Shown piece after piece: positions 7,914 through 16,313 of a stretch of 64,000 nucleotides of DNA. Origin of the DNA: Capnocytophaga haemolytica (lineage in GTDB: Bacteria > Bacteroidota > Bacteroidia > Flavobacteriales > Flavobacteriaceae). The position numbers and the translations under genes are program-made. The stretch lies in assembly GCF_001553545.1 (NCBI RefSeq), contig NZ_CP014227.1, positions 1,408,501 to 1,472,500 on the forward strand. Direction: 5' to 3'. Within the stretch, counting starts at the first letter, position 1; every line of letters starts with the position of its first letter. Below the pieces are notes generated by a model. The model worked only from the letters and a program-made list of their open reading frames with translations, was not told the origin of the DNA and made no database searches.

Positions 7914-8828
7914 CTACCAATCTTTTTCAGCTCTTGAGCGTGTGGCTTTTACTTTTTGAGCATTGACTTTTTCTTGCGTTTTGCGCTCTTCGTTATTCAT
8001 TGCCTCTAAGATACGCTCCATTTGCTGAGGAGAGATGGACGAAGGGCGCGGTCTGCCCTCTCCTTTGCTATTTTCATCTCTTTGCTGAGGGTCTTGGTTT
8101 TGATTTTTTTGCTGATCGCCCTTATCCTTGTCTTTATTTTGCTGGTTTTGTTTGTCGTTCTTATCTTGGTTATTATCCTTTTTATCTTTGTTGTCCCTAT
8201 TATCCTTCTTATCTTGATTTTGCTGATTATTCTGGTTTTGTTGGTTGTTGTTATTATTGTTATTTTGGTTCTGCTGATTCTGTTGGTTATTTTGGTTGTT
8301 CTGATTTTGGTTTTGGTTTTGTTGATTGTTCTTGTTGTCTTTTTGGTTGTTTGGTGGTGGAGGATTCTTCTTCAGCATCTCTTTAGCTACAGCTAAGTTA
8401 TAACGTGTTTCCTCATCATAGGGTTTATTGCGTAAGGCTTCTTTATAAGCATCGACAGCCTTGTCATAGGCTTTTTCCTTCATAAAAGTATTTCCGAGGT
8501 TGTGGAACGCTTTGTGTTTTTCCTCAGGGCTTATTCCATTTGCGGTTGCTGCATTCTTCAAGCGTAGGAATGCTTCTCCGTAACTTTTCTGCTGGTAATA
8601 CATCGTGCCCAAGTTGTACTGTGCTGTGGCATTGTCTTTATTCTCAGCGATGGCATTGCGATAGTCCACCTCAGCTTGAACCTGCTTTTTAGCTTTCAGC
8701 GAGTTATTTCCTTCGTAGGTGTACTTCTTCGAGCGTTCTATAGCCTTTTTGAGTTCTTTATTTTCCTTCTCCTGAGCAAAAGTGATAAGGCTTATCAGGG
8801 TTGCAATATAAAATATTCTTAATCTCAT
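7914..8828 (-). CDS. batC: BatC-type TPR protein with an Asn/Gln-rich tail
   Basis: The 304-residue product begins with a signal peptide (to about FAQE, residue 20), followed by tetratricopeptide repeats (about 35-155, with ATAQYNLGTMYYQQ and AFHNLGNTFMKEKAYDKAVDAYKEALR). From about residue 165 to 260 it is almost pure Asn, Gln, Asp and Lys, a long low-complexity segment. The C-terminus returns to a short normal stretch with SSISPQQMERILEAM. TPR plus a charged, low-complexity tail next to batB and batD supports BatC, a likely scaffold on the periplasmic face. The opposite strand of the low-complexity part shows a false Val/Leu-rich frame. Confidence 0.85.
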   Translation of the reverse strand: MRLRIFYIATLISLITFAQEKENKELKKAIERSKKYTYEGNNSLKAKKQVQAEVDYRNAIAENKDNATAQYNLGTMYYQQKSYGEAFLRLKNAATANGISPEEKHKAFHNLGNTFMKEKAYDKAVDAYKEALRNKPYDEETRYNLAVAKEMLKKNPPPPNNQKDNKNNQQNQNQNQNNQNNQQNQQNQNNNNNNNQQNQNNQQNQDKKDNRDNKDKKDNNQDKNDKQNQQNKDKDKGDQQKNQNQDPQQRDENSKGEGRPRPSSISPQQMERILEAMNNEERKTQEKVNAQKVKATRSRAEKDW

Positions 8829-8856
8829 CTTCGTTTTTGTTTAGTAAGTAACCTTT

Positions 8857-9897
8857 TTAGTCCTTCTTTTCATTGAATAGGTTGAGTTTCTTTACCCAAG
8901 CGGTTTTCTTTTCAAAGATAAACAAGTCTAACACCAATAAGAGGATAGCTCCAGCTAAGAACCACTGAAATTGATCTTTGTAGTCGACAAATTGCTGTGC
9001 TTCGAACTCGCTCTTATCAGTGCCAGAGAGTATTTTATCTATCTTTTCGACTACTGCCTTAGTGTTGTCGCCATTGATATAACTGCCACCAGCGTTCTGG
9101 GCTATCTGCATCAGCAATTCAGGGTTGAGCTTGGTGATAACTACCTCGCCGTTGCGGTCGCGTTTATAGTTCTGAGTGTCACCACCTCTCCCCAGTGGTA
9201 TCGGAGCTCCTTTTTCGGTGCCCACACCTATGGTGTAGATGTGCACTCCATTGTTTTGCGCCTCTGAAGCTATCTCGGTGGCGCCCATTTCGTGGTCTTC
9301 GCCATCAGAAAGCACAATTAGTAGGCGTGCCGTCTTGCTTTTCTCGTCAAAGAATTGGCTGCCCATACGTATAGCTTCCTGAATGGCTGTTCCTTGTGAG
9401 GAAAGCATATCTGTATTCATACTTTGCAAGAACATCTTTGCGGCGGAGTGGTCGGTAGTGAGCGGCAAGAGTGGATAAGCACTGGCAGCGTAAGCCACGA
9501 TACCAACGCGGTCGCCTTTTAGTGAGTTGATCGTCTCAAATACAATGCGCTTGGCCTTCTCCAATCGGTTGGGGGCTACGTCTTGTGCGAGCATACTCTT
9601 CGAAACATCAATGGCGAAGACAATATCCACGCCTTCGCGTTTCACAGTCTCAATTTTGGTGCCCATCTTAGGGTTTGCCAAGGCTACACTGAGCAATAAC
9701 ACTACCAGCGATAGCAATCCCCATTTTACCCAAGGCTTAAACCCAGAGCGGTCGGGCGCCAAGCGTCTGAGCAACTTCTCCGAGGCAAACTGCTTCTGCA
9801 TTTTTCTTTTGCGTAGTTGCGAAATCACAAAAATAATCAGCAATAAAGCTATTACTGATATGAGCCACAGGTATGTTTTATTGTCGATATGTATCAT
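8857..9897 (-). CDS. batB: BatB-type von Willebrand factor A membrane protein
   Basis: The 346-residue protein has two N-terminal membrane spans (about 9-27 and 58-75), a VWA domain (about 88-290) and a C-terminal span (about 310-330). The metal-binding MIDAS motif DxSxS is intact (AIDVSKSM, Asp97, Ser99, Ser101), and the later LSDGEDHE block is also present. ATG at 9897 (MIHIDNKTYLW) is chosen; an upstream TTG at 9930 would add only a charged leader. It is the first gene of the operon, 40 bases or so after the promoter. No second VWA gene (batA), MoxR ATPase or DUF58 gene lies next to it, unlike many Bacteroidota clusters. Confidence 0.85.
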   Translation of the reverse strand: MIHIDNKTYLWLISVIALLLIIFVISQLRKRKMQKQFASEKLLRRLAPDRSGFKPWVKWGLLSLVVLLLSVALANPKMGTKIETVKREGVDIVFAIDVSKSMLAQDVAPNRLEKAKRIVFETINSLKGDRVGIVAYAASAYPLLPLTTDHSAAKMFLQSMNTDMLSSQGTAIQEAIRMGSQFFDEKSKTARLLIVLSDGEDHEMGATEIASEAQNNGVHIYTIGVGTEKGAPIPLGRGGDTQNYKRDRNGEVVITKLNPELLMQIAQNAGGSYINGDNTKAVVEKIDKILSGTDKSEFEAQQFVDYKDQFQWFLAGAILLLVLDLFIFEKKTAWVKKLNLFNEKKD

Positions 9898-9949
9898 TGT
9901 TTTTTGTTGCTTACTTTTTTCTATACGCAAATATCAGACCAAAGCGGTG

Positions 9950-9957
9950 CAAAGATA
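9950..9957 (-). promoter_or_regulatory. Probable -7 box of the bat operon
   Basis: TATCTTTG on the minus strand, 52 bases before the batB ATG at 9897. The -33 element is not obvious. Its place argues that the operon begins with batB. Confidence 0.6.
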
Positions 9958-10014
9958 CAATTATTTTTCTTATCAGAGGCTTTTTTCTCGAAAAACTTTG
10001 ATTATGAATGGCTT

Positions 10015-10422
10015 TCAGTTGTAATATACATACATATAGGTCAAGGCACTACGGCGGTCAAAGTAGGCATCTACGTTGCCCCAATCATACCTGCGCTCCT
10101 CGCCTAATTGTGCTGTAAGCCAGTGTTTATAAACTTGCTCGGTGGCGATCTGATGTGCTTCGCTCCATTTCTGCCAAGGGGTGTCGCACTCTTGCATTGT
10201 GAAGTGGATCACTTTTAGCCGCTCATCGCAGTAACACACTTCAACGGCAAACTTCTTCTCTTGGTAGAGCACGTCAGAGAAGTAAATCCAGCAGTAGCCT
10301 GTGCCAACTTCCCATATTTTATTCTCAGGGAAGGCAGCTCGGAGCTGAGAAAAAGGAGTTTGGAGGCTGATTGTTACTCCATCGATAAGCATAAAATCAC
10401 CATTGGTAGTGTTTAAAAACAT
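10015..10422 (-). CDS. Unrecognised small cytoplasmic protein
   Basis: The 135-residue product is not recognised. It is soluble, with no signal peptide or membrane span, rich in aromatic residues and ending in YMYVYYN. The N-terminal half resembles a small beta-rich fold (DFMLIDGVTISLQTP, then YCWIYFSDVLYQEKKFAVEVCYCDE). The ATG at 10422 overlaps the stop of the threonine aldolase gene by ten bases, which favours this start and translational coupling; an internal ATG at 10392 is also possible. A longer in-frame extension into the aldolase gene is judged spurious. Confidence 0.6.
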   Translation of the reverse strand: MFLNTTNGDFMLIDGVTISLQTPFSQLRAAFPENKIWEVGTGYCWIYFSDVLYQEKKFAVEVCYCDERLKVIHFTMQECDTPWQKWSEAHQIATEQVYKHWLTAQLGEERRYDWGNVDAYFDRRSALTYMYVYYN

Positions 10423-11444
10423 TCGTCGATGGTGTTGAGTAGCTGATCGACTTCCTCGGTGGTGGTCGCCCAAGAGCAGATGAGCCTAATGGCTGTGTGG
10501 TCGGGGTCTATTACTGCCCAATGATAGAACTCAAAGCGCTCATCGAGGTGCGAGACTTGTGCGTTGGTGAGTATAGGGAAGAGTTGGTTGGTCGGTGAGT
10601 CGGAGAGGAACTTCACACCTTTCTCAATGAGCTTCTGGCGTATGCGGTCGGCTTGCTCGTTAGCGTGGCGCGCCAACTGATTTAGCAAATCGTTCTCGAA
10701 GAGCTCTAAAAACTGTATCCCGAGCAAACGTCCCTTTGCCAGCAGTGCGCCTTTCTGCTTGATATAATAGTCGAAGCCTATTTGTAGTTCCTTTTTGTTG
10801 AGCACGATAGCCTCGCCAAGCAATGCCCCGTTCTTGGTGCCGCCGATATAGAAAGCGTCGGTGTAACGCGTTAAGTCCACCCAGTGAATATCATTGCCCA
10901 CGGCATTGAGTGCGTGCGCCAAGCGTGCCCCATCCACAAAGAGGAGCAACCCAAGCTCGTGACAGGTGTTGTAGATCGCTTTTAGCTCGCTGAGCGTATA
11001 GATAGAGCCCAATTCAGTAGCGTTGGAGATGTATACCAGCCGCGGTTTCACTTGATGAGGTGGCTCGCCGAAATGTGCTACTACTTTGCGGATGTCCTCA
11101 CACTGTATTTTCCCATTGATGGACGGCACCAAGTGTATTTTGTGTCCCGTCGCCTCAATAGCGCCAGCCTCCGTATCGACTATATGCCCAGAATCGCAGG
11201 CAATGACACTCTCATAAGGGCGTAACAGATGGCTTATTACCAGTAGATTAGTCTGTGTGCCGCCACAAACAAAGTATATTTGGCTTTCAGGATTATCTAA
11301 CAGCGCTGCAATACGTGCTTTTGCCGCAAGGGTATACTCATCGAAGCCGTAACCAGCTTGCTGAATGGGGTTGGTTTGCACCAAACGCTCTAAAATAGAG
11401 GGGTGTGCCCCTTCTGAATAATCATTTTTGAATGCTATTTTCAT
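10413..11444 (-). CDS. ltaE: Low-specificity threonine aldolase family protein
   Basis: A PLP-dependent fold-type I enzyme expected to split L-threonine or L-allo-threonine to glycine and acetaldehyde. The 343-residue length is right. The internal aldimine lysine lies in YIGGTKNGALLGEA (Lys204), the PLP-binding aspartate in FVDGARLAHA (Asp171), and the phosphate-binding block is CGGTQTN around residue 60-66. The substrate could be a related beta-hydroxy amino acid. It has its own minus-strand promoter signal and is coupled to the small gene after it. Confidence 0.88.
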   Translation of the reverse strand: MKIAFKNDYSEGAHPSILERLVQTNPIQQAGYGFDEYTLAAKARIAALLDNPESQIYFVCGGTQTNLLVISHLLRPYESVIACDSGHIVDTEAGAIEATGHKIHLVPSINGKIQCEDIRKVVAHFGEPPHQVKPRLVYISNATELGSIYTLSELKAIYNTCHELGLLLFVDGARLAHALNAVGNDIHWVDLTRYTDAFYIGGTKNGALLGEAIVLNKKELQIGFDYYIKQKGALLAKGRLLGIQFLELFENDLLNQLARHANEQADRIRQKLIEKGVKFLSDSPTNQLFPILTNAQVSHLDERFEFYHWAVIDPDHTAIRLICSWATTTEEVDQLLNTIDECF

Positions 11445-11479
11445 TTTCGTTGTTTTAAATAACTTCTTCTCTCAGTCGG

Positions 11480-11487
11480 CAAAGGTA
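11480..11487 (-). promoter_or_regulatory. Probable -7 box for the threonine aldolase gene
   Basis: TACCTTTG on the minus strand, 36 bases before the ATG at 11444. The -33 element is weak. The rest of the 375-base gap up to 11818 shows no gene; the plus-strand promoter of the SprT-like gene lies at its far end. Confidence 0.6.
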
Positions 11488-11789
11488 CATCTTTTTTGTG
11501 AAAAAATTGTCATCGCTGTCACATTAATTACTTTCGGAGGAAGTAGCCTTGCAAAAAGGTATCGGCATCTATTTTGTTAAATACTTTTCTGGCAGTTATT
11601 TTTTCCGTGTACCTATTATGTGTGTAGATAAGTGTTTTTCATAAATGCTATTTTACCTCTTCGTTGCGGCTCCGTTCCTCATTCGAATAAAATACCTCTT
11701 CGAGGTGTTACAGGAGGCGGTCGAGCGGTGGAAAAATGTATTTTTTGTTTTTTTCTTTTCTGTTTGGCAATTAATTCAAATAATCTTCG

Positions 11790-11797
11790 TATATTTG
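11790..11797 (+). promoter_or_regulatory. Probable -7 box for the SprT-like gene
   Basis: TATATTTG followed by GCAG, 22 bases before the ATG at 11819, so the leader would be only about 15 bases. Confidence 0.6.
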
Positions 11798-11818
11798 CAG
11801 CGCTCAAAGAGCTATTCT

Positions 11819-12418
11819 ATGAATGAAATACTTGCTAAATACTTACCGATGAATGCTGTAATGCCTTGTTTTGAGCTCATTAGAGAGAAAAACATATACC
11901 TTAAGATCGTCAGCGAGCGCAAAACGCGTCACGGCGATTACCGAAGGTTGTCGAGCGGACAACATCTCATCACGATGAATGCCACTACTAATAAGTACCG
12001 ATTTTTGATTACTTTTGTGCACGAAGTAGCTCACTTGGTGGCGTTTGAAACCTACGGGAAGCGTATCAAGCCTCACGGTGCGGAGTGGAAATACACTTTC
12101 AGGCAGCTGATGATTCCTTTCATCGTGCCCGAAGTATTCCCGAAGCAGCTTTTAGGGGTCTTGCAGCGCCATTTTCGCAACCCAACGGCAAGCAGTGATG
12201 TCGATTCCGCCTTGGCGATTGCCTTGAAGCAGTACGATGCGGTGAGCGACCTGAGCTTCATATACGAAATCCCCATCGGGAGCACCTTTCGTACTAAGGA
12301 CGGGCGCATCTTCCGCAAAGGACAACGCCGCATCAAATGTTATGACTGTATCGAGCTGAGTACAGGCAGAAAATATATATTCCAGCCCCACGCCGAAGTG
12401 GAGCTAATTAAAAGTTAG
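11819..12418 (+). CDS. SprT-like zinc metalloprotease domain protein
   Basis: The 199-residue product has the SprT-like zinc-protease signature HEVAH (residues 68-72) inside FVHEVAHLVAFETYG, followed by HGAEWKYTFRQLM, where His86 would be the third ligand. The C-terminal part carries a short beta unit with CYDC, possibly half of a zinc ribbon. Its natural substrate is unknown; SPRTN-type relatives cleave DNA-protein crosslinks, but that role is not shown here. The ATG at 11819 follows the promoter closely; a longer frame from 11645 runs back through the promoter and is rejected. manC starts seven bases after its stop. Confidence 0.8.
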   Translation: MNEILAKYLPMNAVMPCFELIREKNIYLKIVSERKTRHGDYRRLSSGQHLITMNATTNKYRFLITFVHEVAHLVAFETYGKRIKPHGAEWKYTFRQLMIPFIVPEVFPKQLLGVLQRHFRNPTASSDVDSALAIALKQYDAVSDLSFIYEIPIGSTFRTKDGRIFRKGQRRIKCYDCIELSTGRKYIFQPHAEVELIKS

Positions 12419-12424
12419 TGAGTT

Positions 12425-13498
12425 ATGATGAACAATTACTATGCTGTGATTATGGCTGGCGGCGTTGGATCGCGCTTCTGGCCAGTGAGCACCACCGCTT
12501 ACCCAAAGCAATTCCACGATATGCTGGGGGCAGGGCAGACGCTTCTGCAACGCACCTTCGCCCGCCTGCATAAATTTATCCCCAAGGAGAACATACTGAT
12601 CCTCACCAATGAGCGCTACAAGGATTTGGTGGAAGAGCAGATCCCCGACATACTGCCGCGCAACCTCGTGCTCGAGCCGTGTATGCGCAATACGGCTCCG
12701 TGCATCCTCTACGCGGCTATGAAGGTGCGAAAGCGCAACCCCAACGCCGTGATGATAGTCGCACCCTCCGACCACTGGATCGAGGACGAGAAAACCTTTA
12801 TGGACAATGTGATTACTTGCTTTAACGATGCCCAAAAGGCCGATAAATTACTCACTCTGGGTATTGTGCCTACCTATCCGAACACGGGCTATGGGTACAT
12901 CCAGTATGAAAATGACGACCCCAGCGCTATCAAAAAGGTGATCCAGTTCCGCGAGAAACCCGATTACCAGACTGCCAAGAGCTTTCTCTCACAAGGCAAC
13001 TTCCTCTGGAATGCGGGCATCTTCATTTGGAGTATAAAAAGCGTGCTCGGCGCCTTTAAGAAATACCAGCGCGCTATGTACGACCTCTTTTTGCAGGGTG
13101 AAGAGGTGTTTAATACCGAAGATGAAAGCGATTTTATAGCTAAAACATACCATTTTGCCGATAATATATCGGTAGATTACGCCATTTTAGAGCCTTCGAC
13201 CAATATCTATGTGCTTCCAGCGCGTTTTGATTGGAACGATCTCGGCACTTGGGGCTCTCTTTACGAAAGAATGCCCAAAGACGACTGTAAAAATGCCGTA
13301 ATCAACGCTCACACACTCCTTTCGGAGGCTGAAAACAACATTATTCGTTCCGATTCACACAAATATATCGTTATCGATGGACTAAAAGACTATATTATAG
13401 TCGATAAAGACGATGTGCTACTCATTTACCCCAAGGCAAAAGAGCAAAACATCAAAGAAATAGTAAGCCAAGTAAAAAAACAATGGGGTATACATTGA
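12425..13498 (+). CDS. manC: Mannose-1-phosphate guanylyltransferase
   Basis: The enzyme makes GDP-mannose from mannose-1-phosphate and GTP in the cytoplasm. The 357-residue length matches the single-domain GMP type without a fused isomerase. It has the nucleotidyltransferase motif MAGGVGSRFWP with PKQF, the APSDHWIED block, the FREKPD motif and a C-terminal left-handed beta region containing DWNDLGTWGSL. Two in-frame ATGs (12425, 12428) are equivalent choices. GDP-mannose made here is the substrate of gmd and fcl at 34514-36757, so it supports the glycan locus although it lies 5 kb before it. Confidence 0.93.
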   Translation: MMNNYYAVIMAGGVGSRFWPVSTTAYPKQFHDMLGAGQTLLQRTFARLHKFIPKENILILTNERYKDLVEEQIPDILPRNLVLEPCMRNTAPCILYAAMKVRKRNPNAVMIVAPSDHWIEDEKTFMDNVITCFNDAQKADKLLTLGIVPTYPNTGYGYIQYENDDPSAIKKVIQFREKPDYQTAKSFLSQGNFLWNAGIFIWSIKSVLGAFKKYQRAMYDLFLQGEEVFNTEDESDFIAKTYHFADNISVDYAILEPSTNIYVLPARFDWNDLGTWGSLYERMPKDDCKNAVINAHTLLSEAENNIIRSDSHKYIVIDGLKDYIIVDKDDVLLIYPKAKEQNIKEIVSQVKKQWGIH

Positions 13499-13941
13499 AA
13501 AACATCCTGACCGCGCAGGGCTACACCAGCATTAAGTTAGAGCTCGGCACCACGCAACACTTCATCTTAGAGGCAAAGATCAACGGCATTGCGGGGAGGT
13601 TCATTTTAGATACGGGCGCCTCCAACACCTGTGTCGGCACACAGATGGATAGCCACTTTAAGCTCCGCACCGAAGCCTCGGAGGTCAAAGCCACTGGGGC
13701 GGGTACCAGCGATATGGAAACGCACCTATCGCTGAGCAACCTTTTGGAAATCGGCACTGCAAAAATGCAGCGTACACCCATCATCCTCTTTGATCTGACC
13801 CACGTAAACAATGCTTTGCAACAGCGCGACACACCACTGGTGCATGGCATCATAGGGGCGGATATCCTCCTGAAGAAAAAAGCCATTATCGACTATGCTC
13901 ACAAACGCCTTTACCTGATGGGAAAAAAGAAAAAATCTTAA
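13483..13941 (+). CDS. Retropepsin-like (clan AA) aspartic protease domain protein
   Basis: The 152-residue protein has the aspartic protease active-site motif FILDTGASNTCV (Asp43) and the second conserved block GIIGADIL around residue 125, as in single-domain retropepsin-like proteins that act as dimers. There is no signal peptide or membrane span, so it is probably cytoplasmic. Its start overlaps the end of manC by 16 bases and the coding starts nowhere better, so the two are translationally coupled. Substrate unknown. Confidence 0.8.
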   Translation: MGYTLKNILTAQGYTSIKLELGTTQHFILEAKINGIAGRFILDTGASNTCVGTQMDSHFKLRTEASEVKATGAGTSDMETHLSLSNLLEIGTAKMQRTPIILFDLTHVNNALQQRDTPLVHGIIGADILLKKKAIIDYAHKRLYLMGKKKKS

Positions 13942-14464
13942 AAAAAATCTTTCTATAAGGAGAATGGTATTAATATACGAACACTTGCTATAAAAGTTTG
14001 TGAGAAATTGCAATACAATTACTTAAAGTTGTATTGCGATGAATTTATTATTTTCTTAATAAAACTGATAAATATTGAATAATTGAAAATGTAAACCTTT
14101 GTAGGAATACACTTAAACACGTATTTTTGTTACCCTAAATACTTATCCTATAGAGCTATTCCTATCGTTTCTCTTAGCTTTAGGGGTTAGTGATTAGAGG
14201 TCAGTGGTTAGAATGTAGGGAGATGATGTTGTGTTGTGGTATTGTTAAAAAGATGGTGCAAAAGTACGAAATAATTTATAATGTGCAATGGGTAGTGGGG
14301 AATTTTTTTAGCACCCATTTACACCCTTGTGCTAGATGCTATTCCTTATGATAGGGGGGGGCGATAGGGTAGGGGTGAGGTGCGTTATTGAACTTTGTGT
14401 GCTATTTTTGATATTGATAATCAATACTTAGTATTTATGTTGAAAAAATACTTGTGATAGAATG
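13942..14464. other. 523-base gene-free spacer with a hairpin and heptamers
   Basis: No supported coding region. It holds an 11-pair hairpin at 14010-14037 (arms GCAATACAA and TTGTATTGC, loop near ACTTAA) without a T-run, a short heptamer array at 14179-14220, and a run of eight G at 14354-14361. The promoter of the M48 gene follows directly. Confidence 0.6.
14179..14220. repeat. Degenerate heptamer array (6 units)
   Basis: Six consecutive seven-base units of the form (A/G/T)TTAGNG: TTTAGGG, GTTAGTG, ATTAGAG, GTCAGTG, GTTAGAA, TGTAGGG. Same type as the long array at 40898-41184. Confidence 0.65.
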
Positions 14465-14493
14465 TTGTTGTATTATTTTTTTTAGTAACTTTG
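14465..14493 (+). promoter_or_regulatory. Promoter of the M48 lipoprotein gene
   Basis: TTG (14465-14467), an 18-base spacer, then TAACTTTG (14486-14493). The ATG at 14509 lies 16 bases after the -7 box, so the leader is about 10 bases. Confidence 0.7.
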
Positions 14494-14508
14494 CAAAAAT
14501 ATTTAATT

Positions 14509-15327
14509 ATGATAAAGAGAATTACTTTAATAGCACTACTACTAACGGCTTTCTCGTGTAAGACGAATCCGTTTACAGGGAAGAGTACCTTGAATTTTAT
14601 GCCCAATAGCACCGTCTTTCCGATGGCTTTTAGTCAGTATTCGCAGTTTTTGAGTGAGAATAAGGTGGTGAAGGGCACTAAGGATGCTGAGATGGTCAAG
14701 CGTGTAGGGCAGCGTATTGCAAAGGCAGCACAGTTGTGGCTCGATGCCAATGGCTATAAGGGCTATCTGGACGACTATCGCTGGGAGTATAACTTGGTGC
14801 AGGACAAGCAGGTGAACGCTTGGTGTATGCCTGGGGGTAAGATTGTGGTATACACGGGGATATTGCCTATCACACAAACTGAAGCAGGCTTGGCGGTGGT
14901 AATGGGGCACGAGGTAGCTCACGCCCTTGCCGACCACGGGGCGCAGCGTATGAGTGCAAGCACCTTGCAGCAGATAGGGTTGCTGGCAGGGAGTGTCGCT
15001 TTGCAAAGCTCAAAATACGCTTCGCTGACCAATGAGTTTGGCTTGGCTTACGGGCTGGCTACACAAGTGGGGGTGATGTTGCCTTTTAGCCGTTCGAATG
15101 AGACAGAGGCTGATGCTATTGGTATTCAGATTATGGCCATTGCGGGTTACGACCCTGCTGAGGCTCCCGAACTTTGGAAGCGTATGAGTGCACAGAGTGG
15201 CGGAGGCTCAGGTTCGGCATTGCTCAGCACACACCCTACCAATGAGTCGCGCATCAGGAACTTGACGGCTTTGGTGCCTAAGGCAAGGGCTGAGGCAGCT
15301 AAGTTTGGCGTAACGAGTTTTCAATAA
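14509..15327 (+). CDS. M48 family zinc metallopeptidase, lipoprotein
   Basis: The 272-residue product starts with a lipoprotein signal, with the lipidated cysteine at Cys17 (LLLTAFSC). The peptidase domain carries HEVAH (residues 134-138) and the downstream glutamate in NETEADAIG, the usual zinc ligands of M48 enzymes such as BepA/LoiP. It probably acts on the periplasmic side of an outer envelope membrane in quality control. ATG at 14509 is used; an upstream TTG frame starts inside the promoter. The gene is followed 28 bases later by the phosphorylase gene. Confidence 0.9.
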   Translation: MIKRITLIALLLTAFSCKTNPFTGKSTLNFMPNSTVFPMAFSQYSQFLSENKVVKGTKDAEMVKRVGQRIAKAAQLWLDANGYKGYLDDYRWEYNLVQDKQVNAWCMPGGKIVVYTGILPITQTEAGLAVVMGHEVAHALADHGAQRMSASTLQQIGLLAGSVALQSSKYASLTNEFGLAYGLATQVGVMLPFSRSNETEADAIGIQIMAIAGYDPAEAPELWKRMSAQSGGGSGSALLSTHPTNESRIRNLTALVPKARAEAAKFGVTSFQ

Positions 15328-15355
15328 AGAAGATTAAAACACTAAAAATTATATT

Positions 15356-16183
15356 ATGCAACAGATTTACGATAGGATTAACGAGACGGCACGTATCATA
15401 CAGTCGTACATTTCAGAGCATACACCTGAGTTTGCTATTATTTTGGGGTCTGGACTGAGCAAGTTGGAGGATGAGGTAGAGGTGATTTCGGAGATCAGCT
15501 ATAAGAATATCCCTAACTTTCCGAAATCGACCGTAGCAGGGCACAAGGGGAAGCTCGTCTACGGTAAGATACAAGGGCGCTATGTGCTTATGATGGCAGG
15601 GCGCGTGCATTATTACGAAGGCTATTCGATGCAAGAGGTTACCTACCCGATACGAGTGTTCAAGCAGTTGGGCATCAATAGACTGATACTCTCAAATGCC
15701 TCAGGGGGGGTAAACCCTAACTTTTCGATTGGCGATGTGATGATCATCCGCGACCATATCAATTTATTTCCTGAGCATCCGCTTCGTGGTAAGAATTTAG
15801 ACGAGTTTGGAGCGCGTTTTCCTGATATGAGCAAGCCTTATAGCCATACGATGATTGCTACCTTAGAGGAAATAGCTAAAAAACAAGGGATTAAGGTGCA
15901 GAAAGGGGTGTACGTAGGCTTGCAGGGTCCTACCTTTGAGACGCCTGCCGAGTATGGTATGGTGCGTATCTTAGGAGGAGACGCTGTAGGTATGAGCACT
16001 GTGCCAGAGGTGATTGTGGCGCGCCATCAAGGGATGGAGGTATGTGCCCTTTCGGTGATTACGGACTTAGGAGGTCCTGACATTTCGCCAAATGTATCGC
16101 ACGAGGAGGTGCTCAATGCGGCAAATATAGCAATGCCAAATGTAGTGAAGTTAGTAAAAGGATTGATTGAGATTTATAAGTAA
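15356..16183 (+). CDS. punA: Purine-nucleoside phosphorylase (PNP-I, trimeric type)
   Basis: The enzyme splits inosine or guanosine with phosphate to base and ribose-1-phosphate for purine salvage. The 275-residue length and motifs fit the trimeric PNP family: ILGSGLSKLED (phosphate loop), MAGRVHYYEGY, LSNASGGVNP, MIIRDHINLFPEHPLRG, GPTFETPAEY and MSTVPEVIVARHQGM. The conserved Asn of the base-binding site falls in SVITDLGG as Asp, which may alter base preference; this needs alignment. A G7 run encodes Gly-Gly and is in frame. A hairpin terminator follows. Confidence 0.93.
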   Translation: MQQIYDRINETARIIQSYISEHTPEFAIILGSGLSKLEDEVEVISEISYKNIPNFPKSTVAGHKGKLVYGKIQGRYVLMMAGRVHYYEGYSMQEVTYPIRVFKQLGINRLILSNASGGVNPNFSIGDVMIIRDHINLFPEHPLRGKNLDEFGARFPDMSKPYSHTMIATLEEIAKKQGIKVQKGVYVGLQGPTFETPAEYGMVRILGGDAVGMSTVPEVIVARHQGMEVCALSVITDLGGPDISPNVSHEEVLNAANIAMPNVVKLVKGLIEIYK

Positions 16184-16190
16184 GTTAGTA

Positions 16191-16240
16191 AAAACCCCTA
16201 CTGAAATTGGTTATGTTAAAATTCTTTTAGTAGGGGTAAT
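16191..16240 (+). terminator. Hairpin terminator after the phosphorylase gene
   Basis: The arms ACCCCTACTGAAA and TTTTAGTAGGGGT (one G-T pair) flank about 20 bases. Downstream is AT-rich (AATAATTT) rather than a clean T-run. Confidence 0.6.
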
Positions 16241-16259
16241 AATTTAACATATTATTAAC

Positions 16260-16290
16260 TTGTTTATATTCGAAGGTTTGTATACCTTTG
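16260..16290 (+). promoter_or_regulatory. Promoter of the thioredoxin-like lipoprotein gene
   Basis: TTG (16260-16262), a 20-base spacer, then TACCTTTG (16283-16290). The candidate ATG codons at 16314 and 16317 lie just over 20 bases downstream. Confidence 0.75.
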
Positions 16291-16313
16291 CACCGATTTT
16301 TTGATGAATATTG

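Noticed and set aside
8022..8396. Long Leu/Val/Ile-rich frame on the plus strand
   Set aside because: It is the reverse complement of the Asn/Gln-rich codons of batC; no start signal, and composition is an artefact.
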